Assembly: GCA_015680685.1 (NCBI GenBank)
Contig: MNCI01006170.1
Coordinates: 220,454-284,453, forward strand
Reading direction: 5' to 3'
Length of the DNA: 64,000 nucleotides
DNA from: Gnetum montanum
Taxonomy: Eukaryota > Streptophyta > Gnetopsida > Gnetales > Gnetaceae
Shown here piece after piece: positions 11,010 through 24,900 of this stretch (positions within the stretch are counted from its first letter, which is position 1; each line of letters starts with the position of its first letter). Under the pieces are notes generated by a model. That model saw only the letters and a list, made by a program, of their open reading frames with translations. It did no database searches and had not been told where the DNA came from. A program made the position numbers and the translations under genes.

Positions 11010-12890
11010 AAATGAAAACTCGTCCTCGAGTTCCTTACAAAATATTGAGAAGGTATGGGATTATTGACTAAATGACCATTGACAATGGAATGGGGTGATA
11101 GACTCAACATGCCTGGTGAATGGATCAACAATACAATACATGATAGCATTAGTGTTCATGAGCACTTAGGTGAACACTGTACATAAATGACATCCAGCCT
11201 TTATTTGGTAGCTGGAAGAGAAGGAGAGAGAAAAAGAATAAGGCGTGTTGCTACTAATGCCAAGATTACGCCTTCCATTTTTTATCCATAGCCATGCCAC
11301 CAATCTTGCTCCTTCCATAAACACTCCAATTTTGGTCCATCCTAAGTGTTTCCTCTAGGCCCAATCCATTGTTGTATGATTTTCATCTGCACACACAACA
11401 CAATCACAAATGAGTGAGGGTAGATAAATTGCAATGTAGTTGATACCTTTCCTTTATGTAAAATGCATTAGCTAAGTTGTGGTTATTGTAGATACTGATT
11501 CTAGAGATTTGACACTAGTGAATACCTAAGGTGTAGTGGTTAGGAAAAATTGAAAAATTTGTGCCAGGGTCCCCATGACTAAGAGTGAACCTCTAGTAGC
11601 AATAGGATGGAAAAAGATAAGGAATAAGAAAGATGGAGAAAAAGAAACAATCGCAACACCAATAAAATGGATGTCATGGATGGGGATGAAACAAAGAACT
11701 TGTTAATTGTAGGAAATGTTTAAGGAAAAGAAGTTAACAAATGCACCAAAAAGGAATGCTAGTGGGTCCTCCCCAAAGTAGGCTCATGCCCTTGATGCCT
11801 TGACAGACCTACAAACCAAAGAGTTCATAGGCTCTAGGAATGTCGTTTGGAAGCAAGAGTTAAAAAATTACCCACAAGAATTAACCAAGGAAAAAATGCA
11901 TCAACCCTAATACACACTAATGATAAAACTGGCAATGAAATGAAAAATGGAAAAGAAAGGTGGAGAGGAGAGAATGGAATGGAAACCCAAGAACTAGGTT
12001 GTGTAAAGTCCTTTGTGTGTGTTTTATGATTAATGTGACTGAGTAGAACTCATTCTAAATCTAGGCTCAACAAACCACATTCAGTGACCTTGCATCAACA
12101 CATTTGACAAACCTATCCTCTTGAAGTAACAAGAATGTCTCTACAAAAAGTTACCACCATTCTAAGGAAAGCGAGATGGAGAATTAGGAGGCAAGAAAGG
12201 GCCTTAGTTAGAGAAAACCTTCAAGCATGGGTAACATGTCTTTCCAGTGCCATAGTCGGTGCATGTAGCTGAAGTTCATTATTGTGTCTAAGGGGTGTGC
12301 TTTGAATTCTCACTTTTTGTGTGTGTGTATTTTTTTGCATGGGAACCACACCATGCAAAGACTTATTTTTATGTACTCAACTTCCAAATATTTTATGAAT
12401 AGTAGAATGGCAGAAAACCAAAGGGAAAAGCATCTAAGCACTCAAGAGAATAGCCAGCATAATTGCATCAAATCCCCTTGAAGTCATACCCTTTTCATCC
12501 TGTGAGTCTTTTCTTAGTTTGAAAAATACCCAGCCACTAATTCACTAACAATTTTATTAGAAAAAGAAACTGTATAGTTCTAAGCCAAGGGAGACCATAG
12601 GATTTTATGGGTGCATGAACAACGTGAACTCATTGCCTGTTTAATCAAAAGAACCATACCTTAATATCAACATCATATTTCAAAGGTAAAACCCAAACAT
12701 TAGCAATAAATATGGTATTATTCATGCCACCATCATGAACACTTATTGGGTGATGAACAAAATAAAGTAATCACACAAAGAAATGGTAAAAATATAAATG
12801 ATGGTGTAAAAAAAACAAGAAAGATTAAAGAAATGTGAAAAACAAAAATAAGTACAACAAAAATTTAGAAAGAACTGAGGGCCTTCAATG
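11010..12890 (-). other. Long 3' non-coding region of element B
   Basis: About 1.9 kb between the end of pol and the polypurine tract. It has no supported frame, yet blocks of it match element C at 34180-36070, for example the bases around 12219-12249 and 34831-34862. Athila elements often carry an env-like frame here; I see no such frame in B or C. Confidence 0.65.
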
Positions 12891-12891
12891 G

Positions 12892-15800
12892 TTAGCAGAG
12901 GTGGCCATCTCCTCCATGACTGAGTTGGAAGGAGGAGATTTGAAATAATGAGTAAGCTTGTCCACCTATAGAGCTAGCATGTGTTTTGGCTGTCCTAAGC
13001 TCATGGAAAGGTTTTGTTTGTTGCATGTTGACTAACATTCTTTTATTTTGGCTCTCAAGTTTATATATGGTCATGGCCCTTGAAGGAAAAGTTGCATAGA
13101 TAATGTAAGATCCTTTCCATAGTGTTTAAAATTTTGTACGTTGTGACAAAATTGTGGGGTTCCAGTAGAGAACCTTATCTCTTGGTTCATACTTAACTTT
13201 CCTAATTTTTAGGTCATGATGTTATTTATTAAGTGCCTTGTGCAATTCATTAGATGATAGGGTAGCTAGTTAGCTCTCATCTAGCAAGTTAAGAGTTATC
13301 AACCTTTGTTTTTATGCTAGATCAGGTTCAAAGTTGAGGTCACATGCCGTGGATAGTGTACAGAGCTCATTTTGGATAGGGAGCGTTGGAAGTTTTCCAT
13401 ACACTAACTCATAGAGAGAGTAGCCTATAGGAAGTTTCCATGTGAAGTGGTATGCCCAAAGAGAATCGTTCAGTTTAGTGCTCTAGTCTTGCCTATACTT
13501 GCTAATGGTTCTAGTCAGTATCTTAGTAATCTCCCTGTTGGTGACCTCAGCATGACCATTCGCTTAGGGTGGTATGGTGTAGTCAATTTATGCTCAACCC
13601 CTAAGCATTGCATTAGCTTCTAAAAAGTTGCACCTGTGAAGTGTGTATCATTGTTTGAAATAAGTGCATGTGGCACACCAAACCTATTACCAAATTTTTG
13701 TTGAAAAAATCGTGTAGCTGTAGATGATGTGCAATCTTTAACAACAGCTACTTTAGCCAATTTTGTTAAGTAGTCTACGATAACTATGATGTAAGATTTT
13801 TCATTAGACATTGGTGTAATGGGCCACATGAAATCAATTCCCCAAATTTCAAAGGGTTCTAATGGTTGAATCCATTGTTGCAGACCCTCCATTCTAGCAG
13901 TCATTCCCCCACCATGTTGACAGCACTCACAAGATTGGATGAATTGATGGGAGTCGTGGAACAAGGTAGGTGAATAATACTCTGCAAGTAAGATCTTGAT
14001 GGTTGTTCATCTCCTAGCATAATGACCCCCACAAGGGCCCTCATGAGTATCTTGGGGAACTCTCAGTTGATCGATATCGAGAACACACCATCGAACCAAG
14101 CCATTGAGACATACTTTGTAAAGTTATCCATTGATCTCCATAAAGTACTTGGCTTTGTGAAGAAACTATTATTTCTTCTTAAGGTATAGCTATTATGGTG
14201 TTTGTTGGGTAAGAAGATAGGTAAGAATGCTACTGTACCAGTTTGTCTCTATGGGTGATTGGTTATTTACTACACCGGCAAAGAGGAATTCATCAAGAAA
14301 ATGATCAAAAATTGGATACTCATCCTCTTTGTTGTCTCAACACAATTGAGATAAATGATTGGCAACTACATTATTGGTGCCTTTGCAATTGACCATCATT
14401 AGATCAAACTCTTGTAGGATTACAAGCCATCATATGGGGGCTTACAATTGACTTATTCATGAGGAATTGGATTGCACTATGATTTGTATGTATAAATACT
14501 TTGTATCCTAATACATAGTGTCTAAACTTTTCTAGTGCAAACACTACATCAATTAATTCTTTTTCTATATTAGTGTAGTTAAGTTGTGCACCATCAATAC
14601 TTTTACTTGCATAGTGGATGTAATAAGGATGTTTCTAGTCATCTAATTATGTAAGTACAAATCCTAAGACATAGTTGGATGCATCAGTCATGGACATGAA
14701 ATGGTTTAAACTAGTCAGGAGCTTCTAGAATGGGTGTTTCTACAAGATTCTATTTTAGAGTTTGGAAAGCTAGTTTGCATTCCCTAGTCCACTTGAAGGG
14801 TACGTCCTTTTTCGTTAGCTCTACCAATGGTTCGGAAATCTTTGGAAAGTTCTCTATGAATCTCCTATAGTAGCCAGTGTGTTCAAGGAATGACTGAATG
14901 TCTTTGACATTTTTTGGTTGATGGGTAATTCCTTGAATGACTTTGATTTTCTCAGGGTCTACCTCTATCCCTTTACATGAGATTTTATGCCTAAGTACTA
15001 TGCCTTCTTGGATCATCAAATTTTTTTCCAATTGAGCCTCAAATTAGTTTCTACACATCTTTTTAGCACTTTCTCTAACTAGTCCAAGGCTTGATCAAAG
15101 TTTGCTCCATATGTGGAGAAGTCATACATAAAGACTTCCATACCATTTCCTATCTGCAACTGGAATATGCTTAGGACTAAGCATTGAAATGTTGCAGGGA
15201 CATTGCACAAGCCAAATAGCATTTGTTTGTATGCAAAATTTCCCCAAGGATTGGTGAACGTAGTTTTGGCTTGGTCTTCTGGGGCTATTTTTATTTGGTT
15301 GTATTTGCAATATCCATCCAGAAAACTATAATAGTGATGCCCTACAATTGTGTCTAAGACTTGGTCAACAAATGGCAATGAAAAGTGATCCTTGAATGTT
15401 GCCATGTTTATTAGCCTAAAATCTATGCACACCCTCCATTTTCCTCCCTTTTTAGGCACAATTACTAAGGGGCTAACCCATTCACAATCAACAATGGGGT
15501 ATATGAACCTAGCCTTTAGAAGCTATTTGATTTCTTCTTTTACTACTTGCTTCAACTTTGGGTTCAATTACCTCTGTGGTTGTTTTTGAGGCTTCATGGA
15601 GGAGTCAGTGTAAATCCTATGCTAGCATATCCTAGGATCTATTCTAGTTAATTTTGAGTATGACTAGGTGAAGGATTTTGACCACTTTTTTATTACCTTT
15701 AGTAGACTCTCTTTTTGTTGCGAAGCAAGTTTTGTGTTGATGATTACTAGTATTTCATTCTTAAGGAATGTGTACTCCATACCAATGAGCAATGGTTTTA

Positions 15801-16694
15801 GCTTTAGGGGCTTCTATTTAAATTTTCTTAGGAATTTCCAACTTCCCCCAGTTGACGTTTTTGAGGTTAGGACTTGAAAGTTGGTGGTGGACTTTCTCTA
15901 ATGCATCTATGCTATCTATGTAAGCGTAAGTCAAACCCTCAATTAGTTCCATGCATATAAGTGAGCTACTTTCTTGATCAATTGTCAGCCACTGGGTGTC
16001 TTCTTATCATGTGGCTATTGCATACAGGAACCTTTGTATATTGATCACTTATGCATACTCATTGCATGTAGGTAATGTTAAACTTTGCACAACCCATGAT
16101 CTCTACATGTAATTACATCTTGTGTCACTATATGCGATGCATGGAACTTTCTTCTCCTCAATCTTTCCAAAAGTATTTTCCTTAAATATTTCTAGGAAAG
16201 GATCACATATTCCTAGGCACACATTGATAGTGCTTAGCCATGCCCTTCCCATGATGATTGGGAAGTCCCCCTTACTATTGTTCACCTGAATCACTAGGAA
16301 GTTAGCTAGATACGATCATTCACAAATAGTGGTAACAATGTCCTCCACTAATCCCAATGGAATAGTGATGGACTAGTTGGCAAACTCTAAATAGATGTTG
16401 CTTTTTTTTTAATGGAGGTAGGTTCTAGGCCTTGTACATTTCTTGGGATATTAGGTTAACACTAGAACCTGAATCCAAAAGAGCTTTGCATGGCTCATTC
16501 CTAGTGATTTGTAGATATATCAAGGGACTCCTAGGATCAGAGAATTTCTTGGAAATGTGGCCAACTTTGATCCAATTGGTAACAACATGTGTTAACATGA
16601 CCGTATGCATTGAATGTAATGTTAGGCTCGAAGGGAGCTTTGAAGATTTATTTGATATGGAAACATCCAAAGACTTAGCCGCTTGTGGTTGCAA
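12892..16694 (-). pseudogene. Pol of element B: protease, RT, RNase H, integrase
   Basis: Protease is at about 16694-16103, with the active site LDSGSSVNLIS intact near 16470. RT is at about 15590-14740: WRVCIDFRLIN, FLDGYCKYNQI and FGLCNVPATFQ are clear, but the catalytic MDDF reads MYDF (15100-15130), so one aspartate is lost. RNase H follows at about 14740-14330. Integrase is at about 14130-13100: a CECCQ finger half and GIDFMWPI (first catalytic aspartate kept) are readable, the second reads SNNDTHFTG where family members have DNGTHF, and ANGHAEVTNREI keeps the glutamate. The C-terminal tail ends GGDGHLC at 12892. Multiple stops and frameshifts split the polyprotein. Confidence 0.9.
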
Positions 16695-16749
16695 AGGCTT
16701 AGTTGGACTGTTGGTTTTGAAGAAGGTCTTTTCTTCATACAGTTTTCAG

Positions 16750-19134
16750 AACCAATAGTAGGTTGAGGATTAACAACCCTTGTGGCATTGCGTTGCTATG
16801 GCTAAGCAGGAAGTTCACCTTGCATTGCTAGAGCAGGTGGTAATGGAACTATTGGTGGGAGGGATGTGGCTAGATTTGAAGGATGGTACACTTGTGGAAT
16901 ATTGTCCCTAGGAGAGGGAGTCCTATAGTACTCACGAGCTTGGTAGTGATGTTGAGAAGTAACATGACCAATACTATCATGTGGAGATATTAGATGTTGC
17001 ACATAATATCCATATGGGTCAGGTTACCAATAAGGATATTGTTGACTTGGTGATGGCATTTCCCATGATTATGGGTGCTACCACTGTTGATGTTGCTCAA
17101 TCAGTTATGGTGGATTTTCACTTGGATAATATGTTAAAGGTTGGTGGAATTACCTTGGGTTACCTTGGCGATGAGGTAACCATCGAGATATTTTTCGCTT
17201 TTTTAATCGTGGATTAAGTGCATACACCCTAAACTCCTGTACATGTGAGATCATAGGGCAACATCTATTAGAATGGTCATATTAACATATCTTGCATCCA
17301 CTATCATCATCTATATTTGAGTCCACAACATCTTCAATAATAGAAACTTTGCCCTTACCCTTGGTACGTGCATTTTCTGCTTCTCTATTTTTTATTTTTT
17401 CACAATCACTACCTTGCTCTCTAGACTCCTCTACTATTTTGAGAACAGTTAGAAACCTACTATCCAGGGAGTCCCACATTTGGTCTACCTTTGTTGATAC
17501 TTCTGATGTTAACTTTTGGATAGGCAAGGTTTTCCTATTCACCATCTCTTTGAGTGGTGACTCTTCCTCATCCTCATAAAATCTTACTTCCTTCTTCTGG
17601 AGGGAAGGATCTCGGTTATATTCTTCTGCACTTTCTCTCTTTTGTAGGTCACCTTCTTCCTTAGCAACTTGCTCCATTAGTTTGTTATATTAATGGGACC
17701 TAAGCTCAGATAACCTTCCTTGGGCATAAGTCCCAAGGGTTCGTCTTGTTTCATGCCTAAGTCCATCTATGAGATGGCGTAGCTTATCCCACTACAAATA
17801 ACCATGGCCAAGACAATGATGTAATAGTGCATAATAGCAGCCCATGGAAGCATCCAAGGGTTCATGACTTCCTTTTTTCCATCCTTGGATTTTCTTTCAT
17901 AGGTTAGAGACTTGGGACTACGTTTGGTACTTATCATTGAATAATTCTAACATAGTACTCCACCTATGAATGGATTCTGGTTCTAAGGACTGGTACTAGC
18001 TTTCAACTTCTTTTACTAGTGTCTGTGGGAACAACTTAAGTTTTTGCCATTCTTTCTCTATGTTTTGCAAGGCACATGCATCATGATATGCTTGTAAGTG
18101 ATTTTAAGGATCAACATTATATTCCAATTCAAATTGTGGGATGTTATTCATATCTAACCTATTGATCCTACTATCTCTTTGGTGCCTTGTTAGAACTCTC
18201 ACAGCCTTAGTTATGTTTAGCATGCTTCAAGTATCAAGTAGGGGTTCATCATGATTGTCTCGTTTATGGTGTCTATGATGCCTACACTATTCCCTACTCT
18301 CCCTTCTTCTATGTCGTGATTCCCTAGAGTTCCCTCGTCCTCTATCTTGGCTGTTTCATCTATGACTTCCACTTTTCTTGCCCTTATCCTTATGATCTTT
18401 TTCTCTATGGCTATGTCCAAATATTGAAGGAGAGGGTGGAGGAGATGATGAAGGTGAATAAGAAGGAGAACCACCACCATGATGATGTCTACTACCTTCT
18501 CTTCGATAGTCTCTTCCTCGATTGTGATTACGATCAGAATGCCCTCCTTCATCATGTATCCTTGTTCCTTTTTTAGACACTTTGTGTCCATTGGTATCAG
18601 CACTTGGGTTATGAATAGTAGAATGAAGGTTCTGATACACAACCCCTTGGCCAAAGTCAAGGGAAGGAACATTATTATGTGGACGACTACTGGATGTAGG
18701 GTCATCACCCTCAATTTTGCTTAAAACGTGGGGGGCATTCTTAGACCATTTTCCCTTCAATGACTTATGGTGTCTCTCCTATTGCAAATCCCTTTGACGT
18801 TGTGCCTCTGTGGGATGATAGTCTCTCAATTCATAGTCCTACAAAATGTATTCTGCGTGTAAGTGTTGCATGCCTATTCGTGTGAGAGCACAAAGAAGCA
18901 TGCTTGGGACTGAACGGTTAGGAGGTAATACTATGTTACCTTCCAAGTCATGCCAACATAGTTGTTCATCTTGAGGAGAATAAAGGTGAAGTTGAGTACA
19001 TATTCATTGCAATGAATATATACCATACAAAACTATTGAGGGATTGGTAGATCAACGTCATGTGTATCATGCCATAGATTGCTTCTTGTGTTAGTCCTAG
19101 GTAGTGAAGTGCTTTTGTGCAAAGAAGAAGACAT
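16750..19134 (-). pseudogene. Gag of element B
   Basis: The start at 19132-19134 (ATG TCT) lies 133 bases after the 5' LTR, as in element C (138). The N-terminal part is degenerate. A charged histidine/glycine and serine/proline tract lies at 18356-18600 (HHHGGGSPSYSPSSSPPPSP). The capsid-like retrotransposon gag part reads KLFPQTLVKEVESWYQSLEPE near 18060-17970. Then come a lysine/glutamate-rich segment at 17282-17677, a zinc knuckle (CKIC.YDH...CCP, near 17250-17300) and a proline-rich tail near 16800-17000. Frameshifts and stops disrupt it. It would form the virus-like particle core of the element. Confidence 0.8.
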
Positions 19135-19245
19135 CTTGTCTTGTTTAGTGTGCAGTGTACTATTATCTTTTCCTTAACCAACCCTAAGAGTTTGTTCCAA
19201 TTATGTGAATGATTTTCTAAGTTCTACTTAGTGCATAAACAACTA

Positions 19246-19265
19246 AGTCCCCAGCAACGGTGCCA
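19246..19265 (-). other. Primer binding site of element B (tRNA-Asp type)
   Basis: The minus strand reads TGGCACCGTTGCTGGGGACT one base after the 5' LTR. Its first 17 bases match the complement of the plant tRNA-Asp(GTC) 3' end (TGGCGCCGTTGCCGGGG, from general knowledge) at 15 positions. Both differences are C/G to T/A changes at CpG sites. Confidence 0.85.
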
Positions 19266-19266
19266 A

Positions 19267-20073
19267 TGATGAGCGGCAAGGTACCCCTACACTCAACCAT
19301 ATGAATACGAGCATTTCGCACACAATTTGGTTGAATTCCAAGGACTAAGTGCCTATGCACCTTTGTGGAACAATAACGGGTTCGTTAATCGTTGTCTTCC
19401 CAAACTTACTGTATGTCATGGTTGTATGGTTAAGTAAGCTTGAGGTATATGATTTTTATAGCTTTTATGTGTTTTATATCCTATGCTAGTAAGGTGGGGG
19501 AGAGAGATAACTAAGTAACTAATCTAATTTAACTACTCATTAACTAAGTTCTAATTTCTCCTAACACTAGTATTTGTTCCCACTTGCCATACACATCCTA
19601 AACGAGTGCAACACTGCTGGCATTACCAAATGCTAATCGTTACTGGGTTACCAAGCGCTACACACATGCTTGAAGTAGTCGTACTAAGTGTATTTACCTA
19701 AGAGAGTTGTAGGGTGAGAGAAAAAATTAATCAACTAAGAAAGCATTAAATAATAATTAACACTAATTAATCTATTCTAAATGTTGCAAGGTTTATCATA
19801 AAGTTCATCTTTATTTCTGTACACAAAGTATGCTCAAGTACACAATGCTCAAATAAAGATTTGTTCACTCTATGACTTCCACTACGGGCACACAAAAAAA
19901 ATTCTAACTCTAGAGGATAAAAATGGCAAGAGTTTGGCTAAGGGACTAACTATCTAATGTAAAAACCAAGGGTGCCACCTCTTATTTATAGGCTAGGAGA
20001 CAGGGTCCAATATTGGGTATCTAACATTGCATGGTTGGATCCGATATCGTGATCCTAATATCGTAGTTCATCA
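19267..20073 (-). repeat. 5' LTR of element B
   Basis: On the plus strand it begins TGATGAG and ends TTCATCA. In element orientation it opens with several GATAT-type palindromes, then CCTATAAATAAGAGG, the TATA box (ATTTATA on the plus strand at 19984-19990). It pairs with 10205-10996. Confidence 0.9.
19984..19990 (-). promoter_or_regulatory. TATA box in the 5' LTR of element B
   Basis: TATAAAT on the minus strand lies about 85 bases into the LTR. The same CCTATAAAT[AT]AGA block is conserved at matching positions in both LTRs of element C, which supports it as the core promoter. Confidence 0.7.
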
Positions 20074-21700
20074 ACCATCATGATAAAGAAGAAGAAGATG
20101 AAGAAATAGAAAGATAGTAGATGTATGAAATAAAAGATGAAGAACATAGGAGGGTTCACTACCACTACAATTGGTACAAAACACCTAAGTATTATGATGA
20201 ACTCCTATTAGCAACTACAAGCATGATTAATACCAGTAAGGCTATGTATGTTCCTACTAGGCATAAAAGAAATAGTCACATCAAGCAGCTAGATATGAAT
20301 AATAGTCCAAAATCTAAAGGTGAGTACAATGTAGATCCCTGACATCACCTTCAAGCTTTCCACAATGTCTATGCATTACAAAGTATTAAGAATGATTGCT
20401 AGAAATTGAAGTTGCTTTCAATAACACTCATCAAATAAGCAAAGACCTAGTACAGATCATTGGAACTATAATCCATTTGAAGATATAGCATAATGTTAGA
20501 ATTACTTAATGATAATGACCAAACTTACTCAAGAATGTCAAACTTAAGAAATAAAACCCAAGGAAGAAAGCAAAGGACTCATGAATCCATTATTGTAGTA
20601 GTGAAAAAGTACTATTCACTATTACATAAATGCACAAGGCATGGATTCTCTCAAATGAAGAAAATTAGACATATAATTCATAAGTAAGGAATAAGACTAG
20701 AGAAACCATTGATGTATATGCCTAAGGAAGATTATTCAAAATGAAAGCTCATCGCATACAAAGTTTAGTAGATTAGGTTGTTAAGAAAGAAGGAGAGTTA
20801 AGAAAGAGAAAGTCAGCTAAAGAATATAACAAAATCCATAATTTTTGAAAAATAAATGTTAAAGTATGTGAAAACCAAGAGGAGGAATATAGAAAAGATG
20901 TGATTCAAAAGAAAACCTTGTTAATAAAAAAGTCTAGTAATGATATTTTAGCTAAGGTTGAAAAAATATGGGAATTAATTGATGAAAAAATTACAATTAT
21001 GTTAAAGATAGTCAAAGATAAAACTAAAAAAGTGTTCATTGAAGGAAAGAATAAGAAGAAAAAGAACACTAGACATGATAAATATAATTAAAAAGAAAAA
21101 TCTATTGTATGAAAGAAGGTTATGAATTCAAGTTCTAAGAAAGAGAATGGGTGTAATTTATTCTAGTATGAACATCTCAAAGGATGTTTTCCTATCATAA
21201 TACATCTACAAGAATTCAAAGCATACACATTAAATCCAAAGTTTGTTAAGAAGAAAATTCCCAAAAGGTTACCTTATCCACAAGTTAATTATAAACAATC
21301 CTATCAACAATCACCATATTATCCTAGTGGGGCTCAATCACAACCTCAAGAGTAGTATCACTAGTAATGGCAAAATCCATAGTCATGGGAGATGTCACCA
21401 CCATGGCATCAATATTCTTATTGATAACTAAATCCTTACAATTATTATGTCCTACAAAATGTGTCACTAGGTAATGCTTCAACTCATACTTCTTATCACT
21501 ACTATCCAGAAAAGTACCACAAACCTACTACTCTATGCACTAAATCACTATCCTACATGCCACATTGAATTTTATCACACTCTCAATAGGCTCATAATTC
21601 ATTTCATCCATTACCACCACCAACTATGCAATGGGAATTACAAACATAGCCATAACAAAATAATGTAATAAGAGCAATTAGTACACAAAGAGAGGATAAT
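20074..21700 (+). pseudogene. Gag C-terminal half of element A
   Basis: It continues element A's gag to the right of element B. It matches element C's gag block by block: 20140-20300 against 28800-28960, and the capsid part at 20350-20690 against 29020-29350. A lysine-rich segment at 20900-21090 (KKTLLIKKSSNDILAKVEKI) matches C at 29560-29640, where the residues read KKTLPIKKLASKVLAKVEQM. The frames are short and broken. Confidence 0.75.
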
Positions 21701-21919
21701 ACCAACAATTATGAACCAAGATCAAAGAAGTATATTTTCTTTAGGACGAACTCAAAAAGAATGGTAGAGCAAGGACTTTGTCCAATCCTATTCTTCTTAT
21801 GAAAAATCCTTTTGTAACCACAATGCTTCAACAAAAATTAAACAATAATCTCAATATTGTCATGCTCACTCAAATTGTAACTCATTAGATCAAGGTAGTT
21901 GTGCTTTCCAAGAAGTGAG

Positions 21920-24900
21920 TAAATCCTAGAAGTTTCTTAATTTACCTTCTAATTGCAGGGAATTCTCCATGTAAAAATATTTTGGATTTAGAATCAAGAG
22001 TGAATTTGATTTCCCAAGACATGTATAATGCCTAAAATCTACCTATGCTAAATAAGTATAACATCAAAAGTGTGATGACCACTATTAGTGGGTGATCATA
22101 CCATGTGGATTTTCTAATCATTCATGTTGATACAAATAAGGAATAATTTCCTATCATTATGGGAAAATTATGGCTTCGCATAATTTATTATAAGTTAGGA
22201 AAGTTAGGAATTATAGACATATCCTTGACAATTTCCAATGAGGATGAAAAAGTAATCATACAAAGATAAAGAGTTTGATGCATCACATACAACAATATAA
22301 TGTGCAATTGCATATAGAAAGTATGGATGGATGTGACATCCTATTCCCAGATATTATGGAAAACATCAAATATATGTACATTTGATTTTATAACTAATGA
22401 ATGAAAAAGGTAAAATATAAAAGAAAATGAAAATAATGTTTTATTAATGTGAAAATAGTATATCTAGATCACACTTTGAGAGTTCCTTAGGGCTATCTTC
22501 ATTTGGAACCTATTCCTTGAAGGCAATCTAGCACTTCCACCAGAATTAGACCTATAACTTATTAGAAGAGATAGTTAGTTACCTTCCTATCTTCACCTTG
22601 CACATGTTACTCACCATTGTTGGTTCTACAACTCTATGCTAGCATGACCTATAATTCCCAAGTATAAATATTACAGGTGAAATTCCTAAAGGTTACATCA
22701 AGAGACATGCTTTTTGTTACAATGTGCCACTTTGGGTCTAATTACAACTTGCTCTTTCAAGTATTTATTACATCCTTTGTTATGAAATGACACCATCTTC
22801 ATTATAAAATGGCTCCATTTCAGAATTAGGATGCGACAATGACAAAGAGAAATAATATTCCAAATGTAAAGTATGCATAGAAGGGGTGTGTGTGCAACAT
22901 TACTTATATATAATAACCATAAAATAAGAAGGCACCTAGTGGCTAAAAAATGAGATAGAATGCAAGTTAGACATATGTATGAAACTAGTTGAAAGAATCA
23001 CAAGTGCCTATATTGAAGACGTAGACAAGATGGAATGATTTTAAAAAGTAGCTTTTCCAAACAAAATTTCAACAACAAGAAGATATAGGATAGGGAAAAT
23101 TAGGAATTCATGACATGTTTGAACTAAAGGCCATAGAGCTTAAGGCATTACCAGAGTCACTAGAATATGTATTTTTGAATAATTGAAAATTTATGATCAT
23201 TAATATCAATCTTGATAGCGAGAAAAATAAAAGATTACTTGAGATAGTGAAAAAATGACCAATAGCTTATGTGTGGCCTTATGATGACATTATTGGAGTT
23301 GATCCATGCATTTACCAACATTGAATCTATACAAATCTAGCTATCAAACCATGTTGCTAGCCTTAACATCAATTAAATCCAAAGCTCAATGAAGTGATAA
23401 ATAAAGAACTAGAAAACCTACTCAAAGAAGGATTCATCTATTCAATTGCAAATAGTGAATGGATTAGTTAACTGGTTATCATCCCAAAGAAAGGTAAAAA
23501 GTGGAGGATTTTAATTAATTTCTAACTCTTGAATGTTACAATTTTTGTTGATCAGGTCTTGAACACTATTACAAGACATCAGTATTATAGTTTTTTGGAC
23601 AATTATATTGGATACAACCAAATTAGTATTTCACTAGAAGATAATATTCACTAGTCTATGGAGAATCTTGGATTATTGATAGATGCCATTTGGTCTTTGC
23701 AATGCCCTTTCTACATTCCAAAGTCTAGTCCTTAGCATTTTTCAAAAACAAATTAGTAATGGAGTTAAAATTTTCATAGATGATTTTTCTACATATGGCT
23801 CAAACTTTGAATAAGCTTTAAATCACTTAGAGTAAGTACTAAAAAGATGTGTTGAGACTAATCTAAATCTCAATTACTAAAAGATCCATTTAATTGTCCA
23901 AGATGGGATTGTTCTAAAGCACAAGGATTCACAAAAAGAAATTGAGGTGGATTCATATATGATTCAAGTCATTCAAGGCCTAACCCAAAGGCCATATGCC
24001 ATCAAAGATGTGAGATAGTTCCTTGGTAATAGGTTATTATCAAATATTTATTGAAAATTTTTCAAAAATATCAAAATCAATAGTAGAGATAACAAAGAAA
24101 TATGTTTCATTTGTATGGTTAGAAAAGGGTGAAAAGGTATTTGAGAGCCAAAAATAGAAACTCATAAAGACTCCAATTTTAAGTGTTGTAGACTAGTTCA
24201 AAAATTTTCACATTATGATGGATGCGTTAAACTATGTGTTAGGTGTAGTGCTCAGTTAACTAGATGACAAAAATAGACCTTATTATATTCACTATGCAAG
24301 TCATGGCATCCTTGGAGTACAACTTAATTGCACCATTATAGAAAAAAACTTATGGTTGTGGTATATACACTACAGAAGTTTTGACATTATGTGCTAGGTT
24401 ATCCTATCTACATCCACATTGATCATAGCATAACCATATCTTTAATGAATAAACTAGTAATAATTCGAGAGTAACAAGATGGCTTATGATCCTACAAGAA
24501 TTTGACATGTATTTGATGACCATTTTTAAAGATTAAGATGCAAATCAAAAGATAGTGAAGAACCACTATCAAATCAATTACCATATAAGTCACCATTTAC
24601 AGAATCAAAAATGGTTGTACAGTTGATAAAAAAGTTTTAGCCAACGAGATATATGACTTATCTATCTATATGAGCAATTCATACTAAATGAGATAAAAAT
24701 AAAAATGAACAATTTCTCCATTAGGTAAAGCATTTCATTGAAATTCAAGATAATCTTTATAAAATTTATGTCAATGGATTGATTAGATGGTGTGTTCCAA
24801 AAGAATATCAGAAAAGAGTGTTATAGGATGCACAATAGGGACTATGTGGTGGCCATTATGTAGGAAGACAAATAGCTATAAAACTTCTTATTGTCAATCA

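Larger units (their letters stand above)
10205..20073 (-). mobile_element. Element B: complete but decayed Athila-like Ty3/gypsy retrotransposon
   Basis: A 9.87-kb element on the minus strand has LTRs at both ends, PBS, gag, PR, RT, RNase H, INT, a long non-coding 3' part and a polypurine tract, in that order. LTR ends are TGA[TC]GAG...TTCATCA on the plus strand. The flanking pentamers ATCAT (10200-10204) and ACCAT (20074-20078) differ at one base and are a plausible target duplication inside element A's gag. The RT, integrase, gag and RNase H order is that of Ty3/gypsy; the Athila lineage is inferred from the tRNA-Asp primer, gag style and long 3' spacer. Confidence 0.9.

Noticed and set aside
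15392-18724. Several plus-strand open frames of 60-110 residues across element B pol and gag
   Set aside because: They are antisense shadows of recognised minus-strand coding regions.
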